A DNA stretch of 64,000 bases from Bovifimicola ammoniilytica. GTDB lineage: Bacteria > Bacillota > Clostridia > Lachnospirales > Lachnospiraceae. Position 1 is the stretch's first letter, and every line of letters begins with the position of its first letter. Under the pieces are notes generated by a model that saw only the letters and a list, made by a program, of their open reading frames with translations, made no database searches and had not been told where the DNA came from. The DNA lies in contig NZ_JAOQJN010000004.1 of NCBI RefSeq assembly GCF_025567085.1, positions 186,001 to 250,000 of the forward strand, given 5' to 3'. Shown here in pieces: positions 36,191 to 45,307 of the stretch. The position numbers were made by a program, and so were the translations under genes.

Positions 36191-37003
36191 ATGGAAATAC
36201 AATTATGGAGAGAATTACTAGAACCATATCAGTTAGCTGTTGATGAACTGATGGTTAAGTTTGAATATTTAATTAAGGCATACAGAAATGCAGGGAAATA
36301 TTCACCTATAGAAGAGGTCAATGGAAGAGTTAAGAAGATATCAAGTATTCTTGAGAAGATGCAGAAGAAGAAGATTCAATTTGAAGATATAGAAAAAAAG
36401 ATTGAGGACATTGCAGGAATAAGAATTATATGTCAGTTTGTTGAGGATATATATACTGTTGTAGACATTATTAAGAACAGAAGTGATATGACTGTTAAGG
36501 CTGAAAAGGATTATATCAATAATACAAAGCCAAGTGGATACAGAAGTTATCATCTTATAGTATACTATGATGTAATGACGCTTACGGGAACAAAACGCAT
36601 TAATGTGGAGATACAGATTAGAACACTTGCAATGAATTTCTGGGCTACTATAGAACATTCATTACAGTATAAATATCGACAGAATATGCCACCACATATA
36701 AGAGAAAGACTTAGTGGTGCAGCAGCTGCGGTAATAGCTTTAGATAAAGAGATGTCGTCTGTGCGAAGTGAGATTATGGACTCACAGAATTCATTCCAGA
36801 TTAAAGCACATGTGGTTGCAGTGATTCTTAACACAATCCAGAATCTGTATAATGTTGCAAATAAGCGTGAAATAGTTAAGATTCAAGACGAATTCTATAA
36901 GATTTATAAACTTGATGATATTGATGTGTTAGAGAAGTTCAGTAAGGAATTAGATATAATTGCTGAGGGATACAGAGCACAGGGAATGGAAAATTATGAG
37001 TAA
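36191..37003 (+). CDS. small alarmone synthetase (RelQ/YjbM type)
   Basis: 270 residues. The RelA/SpoT synthetase core is complete: KKISSILEKMQKK, EDIAGIRIICQFVEDIY, KPSGYRSYHLIVYY and VEIQIRTLAMNFWATIEHSLQYKY. No hydrolase, TGS or ACT domains, so it is a single-domain synthetase that makes (p)ppGpp from ATP and GTP/GDP. The stop overlaps the start of the pseudouridine synthase by 8 bases (ATG 36996). Together with the upstream GGDEF gene it places two nucleotide second-messenger synthases side by side. Confidence 0.94.
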   Translation: MEIQLWRELLEPYQLAVDELMVKFEYLIKAYRNAGKYSPIEEVNGRVKKISSILEKMQKKKIQFEDIEKKIEDIAGIRIICQFVEDIYTVVDIIKNRSDMTVKAEKDYINNTKPSGYRSYHLIVYYDVMTLTGTKRINVEIQIRTLAMNFWATIEHSLQYKYRQNMPPHIRERLSGAAAAVIALDKEMSSVRSEIMDSQNSFQIKAHVVAVILNTIQNLYNVANKREIVKIQDEFYKIYKLDDIDVLEKFSKELDIIAEGYRAQGMENYE

Positions 37004-37778
37004 AGTAATAAGACTTGACAAATTTCTTTCAGAAATGGGAATTGCATCTAGAAAAGAGACTAAAGAATATGTTAAAAAAAAGCGAATAAAGGTCAATGAT
37101 ACAATAGTTAAAGCATCAGATTATAAGATAGATGTACAGAAAGATATAGTTACATTTGATGGAAGAACCATAGCATACGAACAGTTTGAATATTATATGT
37201 TAAACAAGCCGGCAGGAGTAGTGTCGGCTACTGTTGATAATAACGATAGAACAGTTATTGACTTGATAGACAGCGAACGGAAAAAAGACTTATTTCCCGT
37301 CGGAAGACTTGATAAGGATACAGTTGGATTGCTTATTATAACAAATGATGGCAAGTTAGCACACAGCCTTTTATCCCCTGTAAAACATATAGACAAAAAA
37401 TATTTTGCAAGGGTAGAGGGCATTATAACTGAAGAACATATTAAAAGATTTAAAGAGGGACTGAAGTTAAAAGATGGTACATTAACAAAACCTGCTCAAT
37501 TAGAAATAATTAAATCAGGTAATGTAAAATCAGGTAATAAAGGATTGGATAATTCTAAATTAGAAAATGAAAAATCAAATAATATATCTGATGTTGAGAT
37601 AACTATATGTGAGGGAAAATATCATCAGATAAAGAGAATGATTGCGTGTATCGGAGGAAAAGTAATCTATCTTAAAAGGTTGTCAATGGGAAGGTTAGAA
37701 CTTGATGAAAACCTGCATGAAGGCGAATATAGAAGACTTACAGAAGACGAAATTAAATGTCTGCGAAATGGAGAATAG
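36996..37778 (+). CDS. pseudouridine synthase, RsuA/RluB/RluF family
   Basis: 260 residues from ATG 36996, overlapping the preceding gene by 8 bases. An N-terminal S4 RNA-binding domain (IRLDKFLSEMGIASRKETKEYVKKKRIKVN) precedes the catalytic domain with GRLDKDTVGLLIITND (D106) and YHQIKRM. Modifies a uridine in ribosomal RNA; whether 16S or 23S is not clear. A low-complexity insert (SGNVKSGNKGLDNSKLENEKSN, about residues 176-197) is unusual. The last seven codons lie inside a dispersed palindromic repeat, so the C-terminus KCLRNGE may be repeat-derived. Confidence 0.92.
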   Translation: MSKVIRLDKFLSEMGIASRKETKEYVKKKRIKVNDTIVKASDYKIDVQKDIVTFDGRTIAYEQFEYYMLNKPAGVVSATVDNNDRTVIDLIDSERKKDLFPVGRLDKDTVGLLIITNDGKLAHSLLSPVKHIDKKYFARVEGIITEEHIKRFKEGLKLKDGTLTKPAQLEIIKSGNVKSGNKGLDNSKLENEKSNNISDVEITICEGKYHQIKRMIACIGGKVIYLKRLSMGRLELDENLHEGEYRRLTEDEIKCLRNGE

Positions 37779-37919
37779 TTAGAAAAGTAATACTGATGCG
37801 ATTACTTTTCTAACAGCTAATTGCTTTCGTAAGAAGCAATTAGCGTTTATCGCAGAGCTGAATTTGAGATTCAGCTCGCGGTTCCTCCGACATAAATGTC
37901 TATGGAAATGGAGAACAGT
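37757..37919 (+). repeat. palindromic intergenic repeat, copy A
   Basis: Begins ATGTCTGCGAAATGGAGAA and contains three consecutive palindromes: GTTAGAAAAGTAAT/ATTACTTTTCTAAC (37778-37814), GCTAATTGCTT/AAGCAATTAGC (37816-37844) and GAGCTGAAT/ATTCAGCTC (37855-37877). It ends with a second copy of its own first motif (37896-37913, ATGTCTATGGAAATGGAG), which supplies the ribosome site of the next gene. About 80 percent identical to copy B at 39981-40140 through the first two palindromes, then divergent. Confidence 0.8.
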
Positions 37920-39980
37920 ATGATTAAAGATTTTTTGCCAATATCTAAAGAAGATATGATTAAAAGAGGCTGGGAGGAGGTAGATTTTGCATTTGTAATA
38001 GGTGATGCGTATGTAGATCACCCCTCATTTGGACATGCTATTATAAGTAGAGTATTAGAAGCAAATGGATATAAGGTAGGTATTATATCCCAACCAGATT
38101 GGAGAGATAAGAATAGTATTAATACATTTGGAAGACCACGTTTAGGCTTTCTGGTTATGAGTGGAAATATGGATTCAATGGTTAATCATTATTCCGTATC
38201 TAAGAAAAGACGTGCAACAGATGCATTCACTCCGGGTGGTCTTATGGGTAAAAGACCTGATTATGCGACAGTTGTATACTCTAATCTAATAAGACAGACA
38301 TATAAAGATGTACCTATAATAATCGGTGGAATTGAGGCATCTTTAAGGAGACTTGGACATTATGATTATTGGTCTAATAAAGTAAAACGTTCAATTTTAA
38401 TGGATAGTGGTGCTGACCTGATATCTTATGGAATGGGTGAAAGGTCTATTGTTGAAATTGCAAATGCGTTAAATGCGGGAATAAATGTAAAAGATATCAC
38501 ATTTATAGAAGGAACTGTCTATAAAACTCAGACTCTTGAGAATATATATGATTATATTAAGCTGCCATCTTTTGCAGAAATAAAGGCATCTAAAGAAACC
38601 TATGCGAGAAGTTTTTATATTCAATATTGTAATACAGATCCATTTGTGGCAAAAAAGCTTGTAGAAGAGTATAACGATGGAATTTATGTAGTACAGAATA
38701 CCCCTACTAAGCCACTTAGTCAGCCGGAAATGGACAGGGTATATGCACTTAATTACATGAGAAACTATCATCCGTCTTATGAAGAAGCTGGTGGTGTACC
38801 GGCAATAAGTGAAGTAAAATTCAGCCTTGTAAGCAACAGAGGGTGCTTTGGTGGCTGCAGCTTTTGCGCATTAACGTTTAATCAGGGAAGAATCATACAG
38901 ACTAGAAGTCACGAATCAATTATAAATGAAGCAAAACAGATAATATGGGATAAAGATTTTAAAGGATATATTCATGATGTAGGTGGTCCTACAGCAAATT
39001 TCAGACATACTTCATGCAATAAACAGCTAACTAAGGGTGTCTGTCCTAATAAGCAGTGTTTATTTCCTAAACCATGTAAGAATCTGATAGTAGACCATTC
39101 GGATTATCTTAAGTTACTAAGGAAATTACGTGAACTACCGAAGGTCAAGAAAGTATTTATACGTTCAGGAATTAGATTTGATTATCTTATGTGTGATTCT
39201 GATGATACATTTATGAGAGAAATGGTAGAACATCACATAAGCGGACAGCTTAAGGTTGCACCAGAACATATATCTGATAATGTATTGCAGATGATGGGTA
39301 AGCCTGAAAATGCGGTATATGAGAAGTTTATTAATAAATATAAGAAATTAAATGAAAAGATGGGAAAAAAGCAGTTCGTTGTACCATATCTTATGTCATC
39401 ACATCCGGGTTCGAAATTAGAGGATGCAATTGCATTAGCAGAATATTTGAGAGATTTAGGATATATGCCTGAACAGGTACAGGATTTCTATCCTACACCA
39501 TCAACTATATCTACATGTATGTACTACACAGGTTTAGACCCACGTACAATGAAACCTGTATATGTTCCTATTAATCCTCATGAGAAAGCTATGCAAAGAG
39601 CATTGATTCAATATCGTAATCCTAAGAATTATGATTTAGTGCATGAGGCATTAGTTAAAGCTGGAAGAACAGATTTGATAGGCTTTGATAAAAATTGTCT
39701 TATAAGACCTAGAAAAAATTATGGTTCAAGCTATGAAAAATATGGAAATAGTAGTAAAACTAATGTAAGTATTGACAATAAAAATAATAAAAACAATAAG
39801 AATAGCCACAACCAGATTAGTCACAATCAAAACAACAATCATAAGAATAGTGGCAATAAAGGTAATAATAAGTCATATACTCATATAAGCAATGATGGAA
39901 TGAACAACAAAAATACAATAAATAAGAATAAAAACAAGAAAAAAACTATAAGAAACGTTCATAAAAATAAACATAATTAA
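37920..39980 (+). CDS. YgiQ family radical SAM protein
   Basis: 686 residues from ATG 37920 with GGAG 7 bases upstream (an in-frame ATG at 37896 lies within the repeat). N-terminal cobalamin-binding-like part (FVIGDAYVDHPSFGHAIISRVLEANGYKVGIISQPDW), then the radical SAM site CFGGCSFCALTFNQGR, and KVAPEHISDNVLQMMGKP, all as in the YgiQ/UPF0313 family. Substrate unknown. The last 75 residues are an Asn/Lys/His-rich low-complexity tail (NNKNNKNNKNSHNQ...), longer than usual and probably disordered. Confidence 0.93.
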   Translation: MIKDFLPISKEDMIKRGWEEVDFAFVIGDAYVDHPSFGHAIISRVLEANGYKVGIISQPDWRDKNSINTFGRPRLGFLVMSGNMDSMVNHYSVSKKRRATDAFTPGGLMGKRPDYATVVYSNLIRQTYKDVPIIIGGIEASLRRLGHYDYWSNKVKRSILMDSGADLISYGMGERSIVEIANALNAGINVKDITFIEGTVYKTQTLENIYDYIKLPSFAEIKASKETYARSFYIQYCNTDPFVAKKLVEEYNDGIYVVQNTPTKPLSQPEMDRVYALNYMRNYHPSYEEAGGVPAISEVKFSLVSNRGCFGGCSFCALTFNQGRIIQTRSHESIINEAKQIIWDKDFKGYIHDVGGPTANFRHTSCNKQLTKGVCPNKQCLFPKPCKNLIVDHSDYLKLLRKLRELPKVKKVFIRSGIRFDYLMCDSDDTFMREMVEHHISGQLKVAPEHISDNVLQMMGKPENAVYEKFINKYKKLNEKMGKKQFVVPYLMSSHPGSKLEDAIALAEYLRDLGYMPEQVQDFYPTPSTISTCMYYTGLDPRTMKPVYVPINPHEKAMQRALIQYRNPKNYDLVHEALVKAGRTDLIGFDKNCLIRPRKNYGSSYEKYGNSSKTNVSIDNKNNKNNKNSHNQISHNQNNNHKNSGNKGNNKSYTHISNDGMNNKNTINKNKNKKKTIRNVHKNKHN

Positions 39981-40140
39981 ATGTCTGCGGAAATAGAGAA
40001 CAGTGAGAAAAGTAATGCTGATGCAATTACTTTTCTCACAGCTAATTGCTTTCATAAGAAGCAATTAGCGTTATGGCAGATGAGAAATCGCCTGCGCGAA
40101 TTTCTCATCGCCTCTTCGCATAATATGCTCAGAAATGGAG
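39981..40140 (+). repeat. palindromic intergenic repeat, copy B
   Basis: Starts one base after the YgiQ stop with ATGTCTGCGGAAATAGAGAA and shows the same arms as copy A: GTGAGAAAAGTAAT/ATTACTTTTCTCAC (40003-40039) and GCTAATTGCTT/AAGCAATTAGC (40041-40069). The third palindrome differs in sequence (GATGAGAAAT/ATTTCTCATC, 40079-40109). Base changes in arm 1 (TTAG to TGAG, and CTAA to CTCA on the other side) are compensatory, so the fold is kept. Ends at AGAAATGGAG, the ribosome site of the next gene. Confidence 0.8.
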
Positions 40141-40150
40141 AAGTGATAAT

Positions 40151-40918
40151 ATGAAAAATATAGCAATTGTAACAGGTGCATCTTCAGGAATGGGAAGAGA
40201 ATTTGCACTAAAGATTGATAGAATGTTTAAAAATATAGATGAAATATGGATTATAGCAAGGAGACTTGACAGGCTTGAAGAATTAAGAGACAGTATTAAT
40301 AAACCGTGTATAATTGTATGTGAAGATATTACTGATTCAGGTTTTAATATCAGGTTTAATAAGATGCTAAAGCAGGAAAATGTGGGTGTTAAGTTACTTG
40401 TTAATTGTGCTGGATATGGAATAATAGGAAGTTTTGGAGAAGCAGCACATGATGTAACGGTCGGAATGGTTAATACTAACTGTGCAGGACTTACATCAGT
40501 TACATATATGGTGCTTCCGTATATGGTTAAAAACAGTCGTATAATAAATCTGGCATCATCTTCAGCATTTTTACCACAACCTGGTTTCGGGGTTTATGCG
40601 GCATCTAAAGCATATGTATTAAGCTTTTCAAGAGCATTAAGATGTGAAGTTAAGAACAGAGATATATCAGTAACTGCAGTATGTCCGGGACCTGTTGCGA
40701 CAGATTTCTTCTCTATTGCAGAGGGTGAACATAAACGAGCCTGGTTCAAAGATTTATTTATGGTAAATGCCTCTGATGTAGTTGATAAAGCAATAAAAGA
40801 TTCAATTGAAAAAAAGGAAATATCTATTTACGGAGTACCAATGAAGTTATTATATCTTCTCACGAAGATTGTTCCACACAGAATAATTCTTAATATATAC
40901 AGTGCAACATTAAAATAG
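40151..40918 (+). CDS. short-chain dehydrogenase/reductase
   Basis: 255 residues with a Rossmann fold. TGASSGMG (cofactor glycine motif), NCAGYG, catalytic Ser in NLASSSAF and YAASKAY, and PGPVATD are all present. ARRLDR after strand 2 suggests NADPH preference. A C-terminal hydrophobic segment (MKLLYLLTKIVPHRIILNIY) may associate with the membrane. The substrate is unknown; members of this branch are often annotated as general oxidoreductases. Next gene begins 15 bases on. Confidence 0.9.
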   Translation: MKNIAIVTGASSGMGREFALKIDRMFKNIDEIWIIARRLDRLEELRDSINKPCIIVCEDITDSGFNIRFNKMLKQENVGVKLLVNCAGYGIIGSFGEAAHDVTVGMVNTNCAGLTSVTYMVLPYMVKNSRIINLASSSAFLPQPGFGVYAASKAYVLSFSRALRCEVKNRDISVTAVCPGPVATDFFSIAEGEHKRAWFKDLFMVNASDVVDKAIKDSIEKKEISIYGVPMKLLYLLTKIVPHRIILNIYSATLK

Positions 40919-40933
40919 AAAAGGTGACAGAAA

Positions 40934-41497
40934 TTGAAGAATAAGAACAAAATTGAAAAAGGTAATTATGGATATATTAATAAGAACAAATTAAAACAGC
41001 TTGGTATGACATTACTTCTGTTAGCTATAGTATTAATTATTTTTTATACAGGAATAATAAGATATCATCATACTAAAAGCATATTTACAGTATTAGCTGC
41101 CGTATCAGCTATTCCGGCTGCTAAATATGGTGTGGCTTATTTAGTAATGTTTCCATACAAAACAGGAGATGCAGAAAAATATAAGAAGATATCAGCTTAT
41201 AAAAATGTGAAAATATTAAGCGATTTATTAATTTCATCACCTGAGAAAATATATAATATAGAATTAGCGGCAGTAAGAGATAATTCGGTATATTGCTATG
41301 CACCAATTGATAAATACGATAATGTGGTTATAGAAAAATATGTAAGAAGTTTCCTGGAAACAGAATGTAAGGTATCTGCTGTAAAAGTATTTAAAGATTT
41401 TATACAATTTAAGAAAAGTGTTGAAATACTTGATAAAAATGAACAGGGTAAATATGATAAGCGAATAGGTGAATTAATGACAGTATATTCAATGTAA
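40934..41497 (+). CDS. membrane protein of unknown function
   Basis: 187 residues from TTG 40934 with AAAGGTGA upstream. Basic N-terminus, two membrane helices (about 23-42 and 50-72), then a soluble domain of about 110 residues, likely cytosolic. No motif recognised. Likely in one operon with the dehydrogenase. Confidence 0.7.
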   Translation: MKNKNKIEKGNYGYINKNKLKQLGMTLLLLAIVLIIFYTGIIRYHHTKSIFTVLAAVSAIPAAKYGVAYLVMFPYKTGDAEKYKKISAYKNVKILSDLLISSPEKIYNIELAAVRDNSVYCYAPIDKYDNVVIEKYVRSFLETECKVSAVKVFKDFIQFKKSVEILDKNEQGKYDKRIGELMTVYSM

Positions 41498-41613
41498 TAT
41501 CAAATGTAAAGAAAAAAATTAAAAGTAATTATTTAAGAAAATATAAATATATGTAAACAAATTAATAAACTCTGTAATACAATTAAGAATATGTGTCAAA
41601 TAGCGAGGAAAAT

Positions 41614-42627
41614 ATGCGTGAAATTAAGATAAATAGTAACGAAGCTAATCAAAGAGTCGATAAATTTCTAAGTAAATATTTAGACAAGGCTAACAAAAGT
41701 TTTATATATAAAATGTTGAGAAAGAAAAATATTACACTTAATAATAAAAAGTCTGATGGAAGCGAGAAGCTAAATGAGGGCGATATTATTAAGATATTTT
41801 TTACAGAAGAGACTTTAGAAAAATTTTCATCGAAACCAGATAAGAATAACATTATAAGCAGTATGCAGAAAGTGTCAAAAATTGATGTGCATAATATTAT
41901 ATATGAAGATGATAACCTCATATTATATAATAAGCCGGCAGGAGAATTATCACAGAAAGCCGAAGTAAATGATATGAGTGTTAATGAACAGTTAATCAGA
42001 TATATGCTTGATAATAATGAGATTAAAGAGTCAGAATTTAAAACATTTAAGCCTTCTGTATGCAACCGCTTAGACAGAAATACAAGTGGTATGCTGATAT
42101 TTGGAAAATCTATGGCAGGACTTCAGACGATGGCAGAACTATTAAGAAATAGGGATATGCATAAATATTACCTGTGTATTGTAAGGGGAATTATTACTAA
42201 AGAGGAAGAGATAACAGGATATCTTACTAAAGACAGGAAGAATAATAAAGTGAAAATTGTTAAAGATAATATAGATTCTAAAGGTGAATATATCCGTACA
42301 AAATATATTCCAATCTGCAATAATAAGGAATATACCTTATTAAAGGTTTTACTTATAACAGGAAAGACACACCAGATAAGAGCACATTTATCAAGTATTG
42401 GACATTCAATTATAGGAGATGTAAAATATGGTGAGCAGTCGGTTAATTCGTATTTTAAAAGGGAATATGGACTTAAATATCAGTTATTACATTCTTATGA
42501 ATTACAATTTGACAATGTAGATGGTGCTTTATCATATTTAAGCAACAAGAAATTTACTGCACCGCTTAGCGATAGGTTTATACAGATTATAAATGGAGAA
42601 AAGTTAAATGGGAACTTGGAACAGTAG
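41614..42627 (+). CDS. pseudouridine synthase, RluA/RluC/RluD family
   Basis: 337 residues from ATG 41614, which has GAGGA 5 bases before it. S4 domain (QRVDKFLSKYLDKANKSFIYKML), then the catalytic motif NRLDRNTSGMLIFGKS; the usual first His is Asn here, the catalytic Asp is kept. ITGKTHQIRAHLSSIGH is the family C-terminal signature. Modifies uridines of 23S rRNA or tRNA. Overlaps recU by 20 bases. Confidence 0.93.
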   Translation: MREIKINSNEANQRVDKFLSKYLDKANKSFIYKMLRKKNITLNNKKSDGSEKLNEGDIIKIFFTEETLEKFSSKPDKNNIISSMQKVSKIDVHNIIYEDDNLILYNKPAGELSQKAEVNDMSVNEQLIRYMLDNNEIKESEFKTFKPSVCNRLDRNTSGMLIFGKSMAGLQTMAELLRNRDMHKYYLCIVRGIITKEEEITGYLTKDRKNNKVKIVKDNIDSKGEYIRTKYIPICNNKEYTLLKVLLITGKTHQIRAHLSSIGHSIIGDVKYGEQSVNSYFKREYGLKYQLLHSYELQFDNVDGALSYLSNKKFTAPLSDRFIQIINGEKLNGNLEQ

Positions 42628-43141
42628 AGGATTAAGAGGCTCTACATTAGAAGATTTGATTAATGTTACTAATGAGAAATATAGAGAGAAAGGAATCGGA
42701 TTAATCCAGAAGATTCCTACACCTATTAAACCGGTTGCGATGGACAAGGAATCAAGACATATAACGTTAGCATATTTTGAGCAGAGAAGTACCGTAGATT
42801 ATATAGGCGTAGTACAGGGAGTTCCTGTATGCTTTGACGCAAAGGAATGTAATACGGAAACATTTCCTATACATAACATTCATAAACATCAGGTAGAATT
42901 TATGAAAGAATTTGAGAAACAAAATGGTGTGGCATTTCTGATAATATATTATACCGGAATAAATGAGATATATTATCTGCCATTTGATAAAGTTTTAGAA
43001 TTCTATGAGAGAAGTGAAAATGGTGGTAGAAAAAGCTTTAGATTTGAAGAGATTGACAAGGCATACAGAATAAGAACCAATGGTGGTGTTCCGGTACATT
43101 ATTTAGAAGCATTATCAAGAGATTTATCAAATAGAGATTGA
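42608..43141 (+). CDS. recU: Holliday junction resolvase RecU
   Basis: 177 residues. GTWNSRGLRGSTLEDLIN at the start, then the metal-binding catalytic segment STVDYIGVVQGVPVCFDAKE and HQVEFMKEFEKQNGVAFLII, all RecU signatures. It resolves four-way junctions in homologous recombination. GGAG 9 bases before ATG; starts inside the preceding gene. In many Firmicutes recU sits beside a penicillin-binding protein gene, which is not so here. Confidence 0.96.
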   Translation: MGTWNSRGLRGSTLEDLINVTNEKYREKGIGLIQKIPTPIKPVAMDKESRHITLAYFEQRSTVDYIGVVQGVPVCFDAKECNTETFPIHNIHKHQVEFMKEFEKQNGVAFLIIYYTGINEIYYLPFDKVLEFYERSENGGRKSFRFEEIDKAYRIRTNGGVPVHYLEALSRDLSNRD

Positions 43142-43245
43142 CAGTTTAAGGTTATTAAAGTATAATCTGAAACGATTAATAAATTAACGTTGTAACGAAT
43201 TAACACTTTACAACACTAAAGTAATTATAATCTATTTTAATTTAC

Positions 43246-43279
43246 ATCTTAATTAGGTTATAGACATTATAATTAAGAT
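43246..43279 (+). promoter_or_regulatory. inverted repeat in the his operon leader
   Basis: ATCTTAATTA (43246-43255) and TAATTAAGAT (43270-43279), 10-bp perfect dyad with 14-base spacer, in an A/T-rich leader of 218 bases. I looked for a T-box and for a histidine-rich leader peptide and found neither. Confidence 0.35.
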
Positions 43280-43359
43280 TAAAAGATTCATTACGTTTAT
43301 AAGGATTATTGTATTTGTAATCTTAGCGAATATTTATATATGGAGGAAACAAAGAAATT

Positions 43360-44574
43360 ATGAATAGTAAATTATTACATACACCTGTAGGAGTTAGGGA
43401 TATATATAATGATGAATGTTATGATAAATTATTAATCCAGAACAGAATTCATAAGATTTTCAAGGAATACGGATATAGTGATATCCAGACACCAACATTT
43501 GAATTTTTCGACATTTTCAATAAAGAAAGAGGAAGTGTTGCATCGAAGAATATGTATAAGTTTTTTGACAGAGAGGGTAACACATTGGTCTTAAGACCTG
43601 ATATGACACCATCTATAGCAAGGGCTTCAGCTAAATATTTTATGGATGAGGAGATGCCCATTAGATTATGTTATGTTGGCAATGCATTTATCAATAATTC
43701 GGAATATCAGGGCAAACTTAAAGAATTTACACAGATTGGTTCGGAATTATTAGGTGACAATACTTCAGATGCAGATGCAGAAGTTATTGCAATGGTTATA
43801 GAATCATTATTAAAGGCAGGTCTTACTGAATTTCAGATTGAAATAGGTCAGCCTGAATTCTTTAAAGGAATAGTTGAAAAAGCAGGACTTGATACAGATA
43901 CAATTGAAGAACTCAGGGAATTACTAGAGAATAAGAAATATTTCGGAGTGGAAGATGTATTAGAGAAAGCTAATGTTCCACAAGAAGATAGAGAGGTATT
44001 TCTTAAGTTTCAGGAATTTGTGGGATCTATTGAGATGATAAAATTAGCAAAGACATTAAATATAAATGATAAATCTAAGGCAGCATTAGAAAGACTTGAA
44101 AAATTATATTCTATTTTAGTTATATACGGTTATGAAAAATATATTTCATTTGATTTATCAATGCTTAATATGTACCAGTATTATACAGGTATAGTATTTA
44201 AGGGATATACATATGGAACCGGTGATGCGATTGTTACTGGTGGCAGATATGACAATCTCTTAGGTCAGTTTGGAAAAGATTTTGCAGCCATAGGTTTTGC
44301 AGTTAACTTAGACCAGTTAATGGTTGCACTTGAGAGACAGCATATTAAATTAGGTGAGAGAGACAATAAGAAGATGATTTTATATGGTGTTGAGAACCAG
44401 AGAGAGGCAATTAATTATACAAAAACATTGAGAAGTGAAAATGAGTGTGTTATGATGGTTAGAAAGCGTTCTAATCATCAGATGGAGGATTATATTTCTT
44501 ATGCAAAGAGAAGTAATGTATCCGAAATTATAATCATAGACGGAAATGGAATTGAGAAAAAGGAGATTAACTAA
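43360..44574 (+). CDS. hisZ: ATP phosphoribosyltransferase regulatory subunit HisZ
   Basis: 404 residues, a histidyl-tRNA-synthetase-like protein without aminoacylation activity. The class II core is visible (TPVGVRDIYNDECYDKLLIQ, LRPDMTPSIARASAKYF, TGGRYDNLLGQFG). It forms a complex with the short HisG and confers feedback control by histidine. First gene of the his operon; the ribosome site GGAGG is rather far (13 bases) from the ATG. Confidence 0.93.
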   Translation: MNSKLLHTPVGVRDIYNDECYDKLLIQNRIHKIFKEYGYSDIQTPTFEFFDIFNKERGSVASKNMYKFFDREGNTLVLRPDMTPSIARASAKYFMDEEMPIRLCYVGNAFINNSEYQGKLKEFTQIGSELLGDNTSDADAEVIAMVIESLLKAGLTEFQIEIGQPEFFKGIVEKAGLDTDTIEELRELLENKKYFGVEDVLEKANVPQEDREVFLKFQEFVGSIEMIKLAKTLNINDKSKAALERLEKLYSILVIYGYEKYISFDLSMLNMYQYYTGIVFKGYTYGTGDAIVTGGRYDNLLGQFGKDFAAIGFAVNLDQLMVALERQHIKLGERDNKKMILYGVENQREAINYTKTLRSENECVMMVRKRSNHQMEDYISYAKRSNVSEIIIIDGNGIEKKEIN

Positions 44575-44575
44575 G

Positions 44576-45211
44576 ATGAGATACTTAACATTTGCATTAG
44601 CAAAGGGAAGACTGGCAAAGAAATCTCTTGAAATGTTTGAAAAAATCGGAATTACCTGTGAAGAGATGAAAGATGAGAAAACCAGAAAGCTTATATTCGT
44701 TAATGAAGAATTAAAACTTAAGTTCTTTCTTGCAAAAGCAGGAGATGTTCCTACATATGTAGAATATGGTGCAGCTGATATAGGTGTAGTTGGTAAGGAT
44801 ACAATTCTAGAAGAGGGCAGAAAGCTTTATGAGGTTATGGATTTAGGTTTTGGAAAATGCAAGATGTGTGTATGTGGTCCTGAATCAGCAAAAGAACTTC
44901 TTAAGCACCATGAGATGATAAGGGTTGCAAGCAAATATCCTAACATTGCCAAGGATTATTTCTATAATAAGAAACATCAGACAGTTGAAATTATTAAACT
45001 TAACGGTTCTGTTGAACTAGCTCCTATTGTTAATCTCTCTGAAGTAATCGTAGATATTGTAGAAACAGGTTCTACATTACGCGAAAATGGTCTTGGTGTA
45101 TTAGAAGAGATTTGTCCTCTATCAGCGAGAATGGTTGTTAATCAGGTAAGTATGAAGATGGAAAATGAAAGAATTAATAAATTACTTTCAGATTTAAAAA
45201 CAGTAATATAA
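44576..45211 (+). CDS. hisG: ATP phosphoribosyltransferase catalytic subunit, short form
   Basis: 211 residues from ATG 44576, one base after hisZ, with AAGGAG inside the end of hisZ. First step of histidine synthesis, joining ATP and PRPP. FALAKGRLAKKSLEMFEKIGI and the PRPP loop DIVETGSTLRENGL are intact. The regulatory C-terminal domain of long HisG is absent, which matches the presence of HisZ. Confidence 0.96.
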   Translation: MRYLTFALAKGRLAKKSLEMFEKIGITCEEMKDEKTRKLIFVNEELKLKFFLAKAGDVPTYVEYGAADIGVVGKDTILEEGRKLYEVMDLGFGKCKMCVCGPESAKELLKHHEMIRVASKYPNIAKDYFYNKKHQTVEIIKLNGSVELAPIVNLSEVIVDIVETGSTLRENGLGVLEEICPLSARMVVNQVSMKMENERINKLLSDLKTVI

Positions 45212-45307
45212 AACGGACATTATAGAAAAATAGATTGTTGCAAAAGAGGCAGTTAAAGATTTATAATGCTGATAGCTGATAAGATAGCAGCAGATATGGA
45301 GGCAGAA

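Noticed and set aside
43142..43359. T-box or histidine-rich leader peptide before the his operon
   Set aside because: No T-box consensus, no specifier stem and no run of His codons found.
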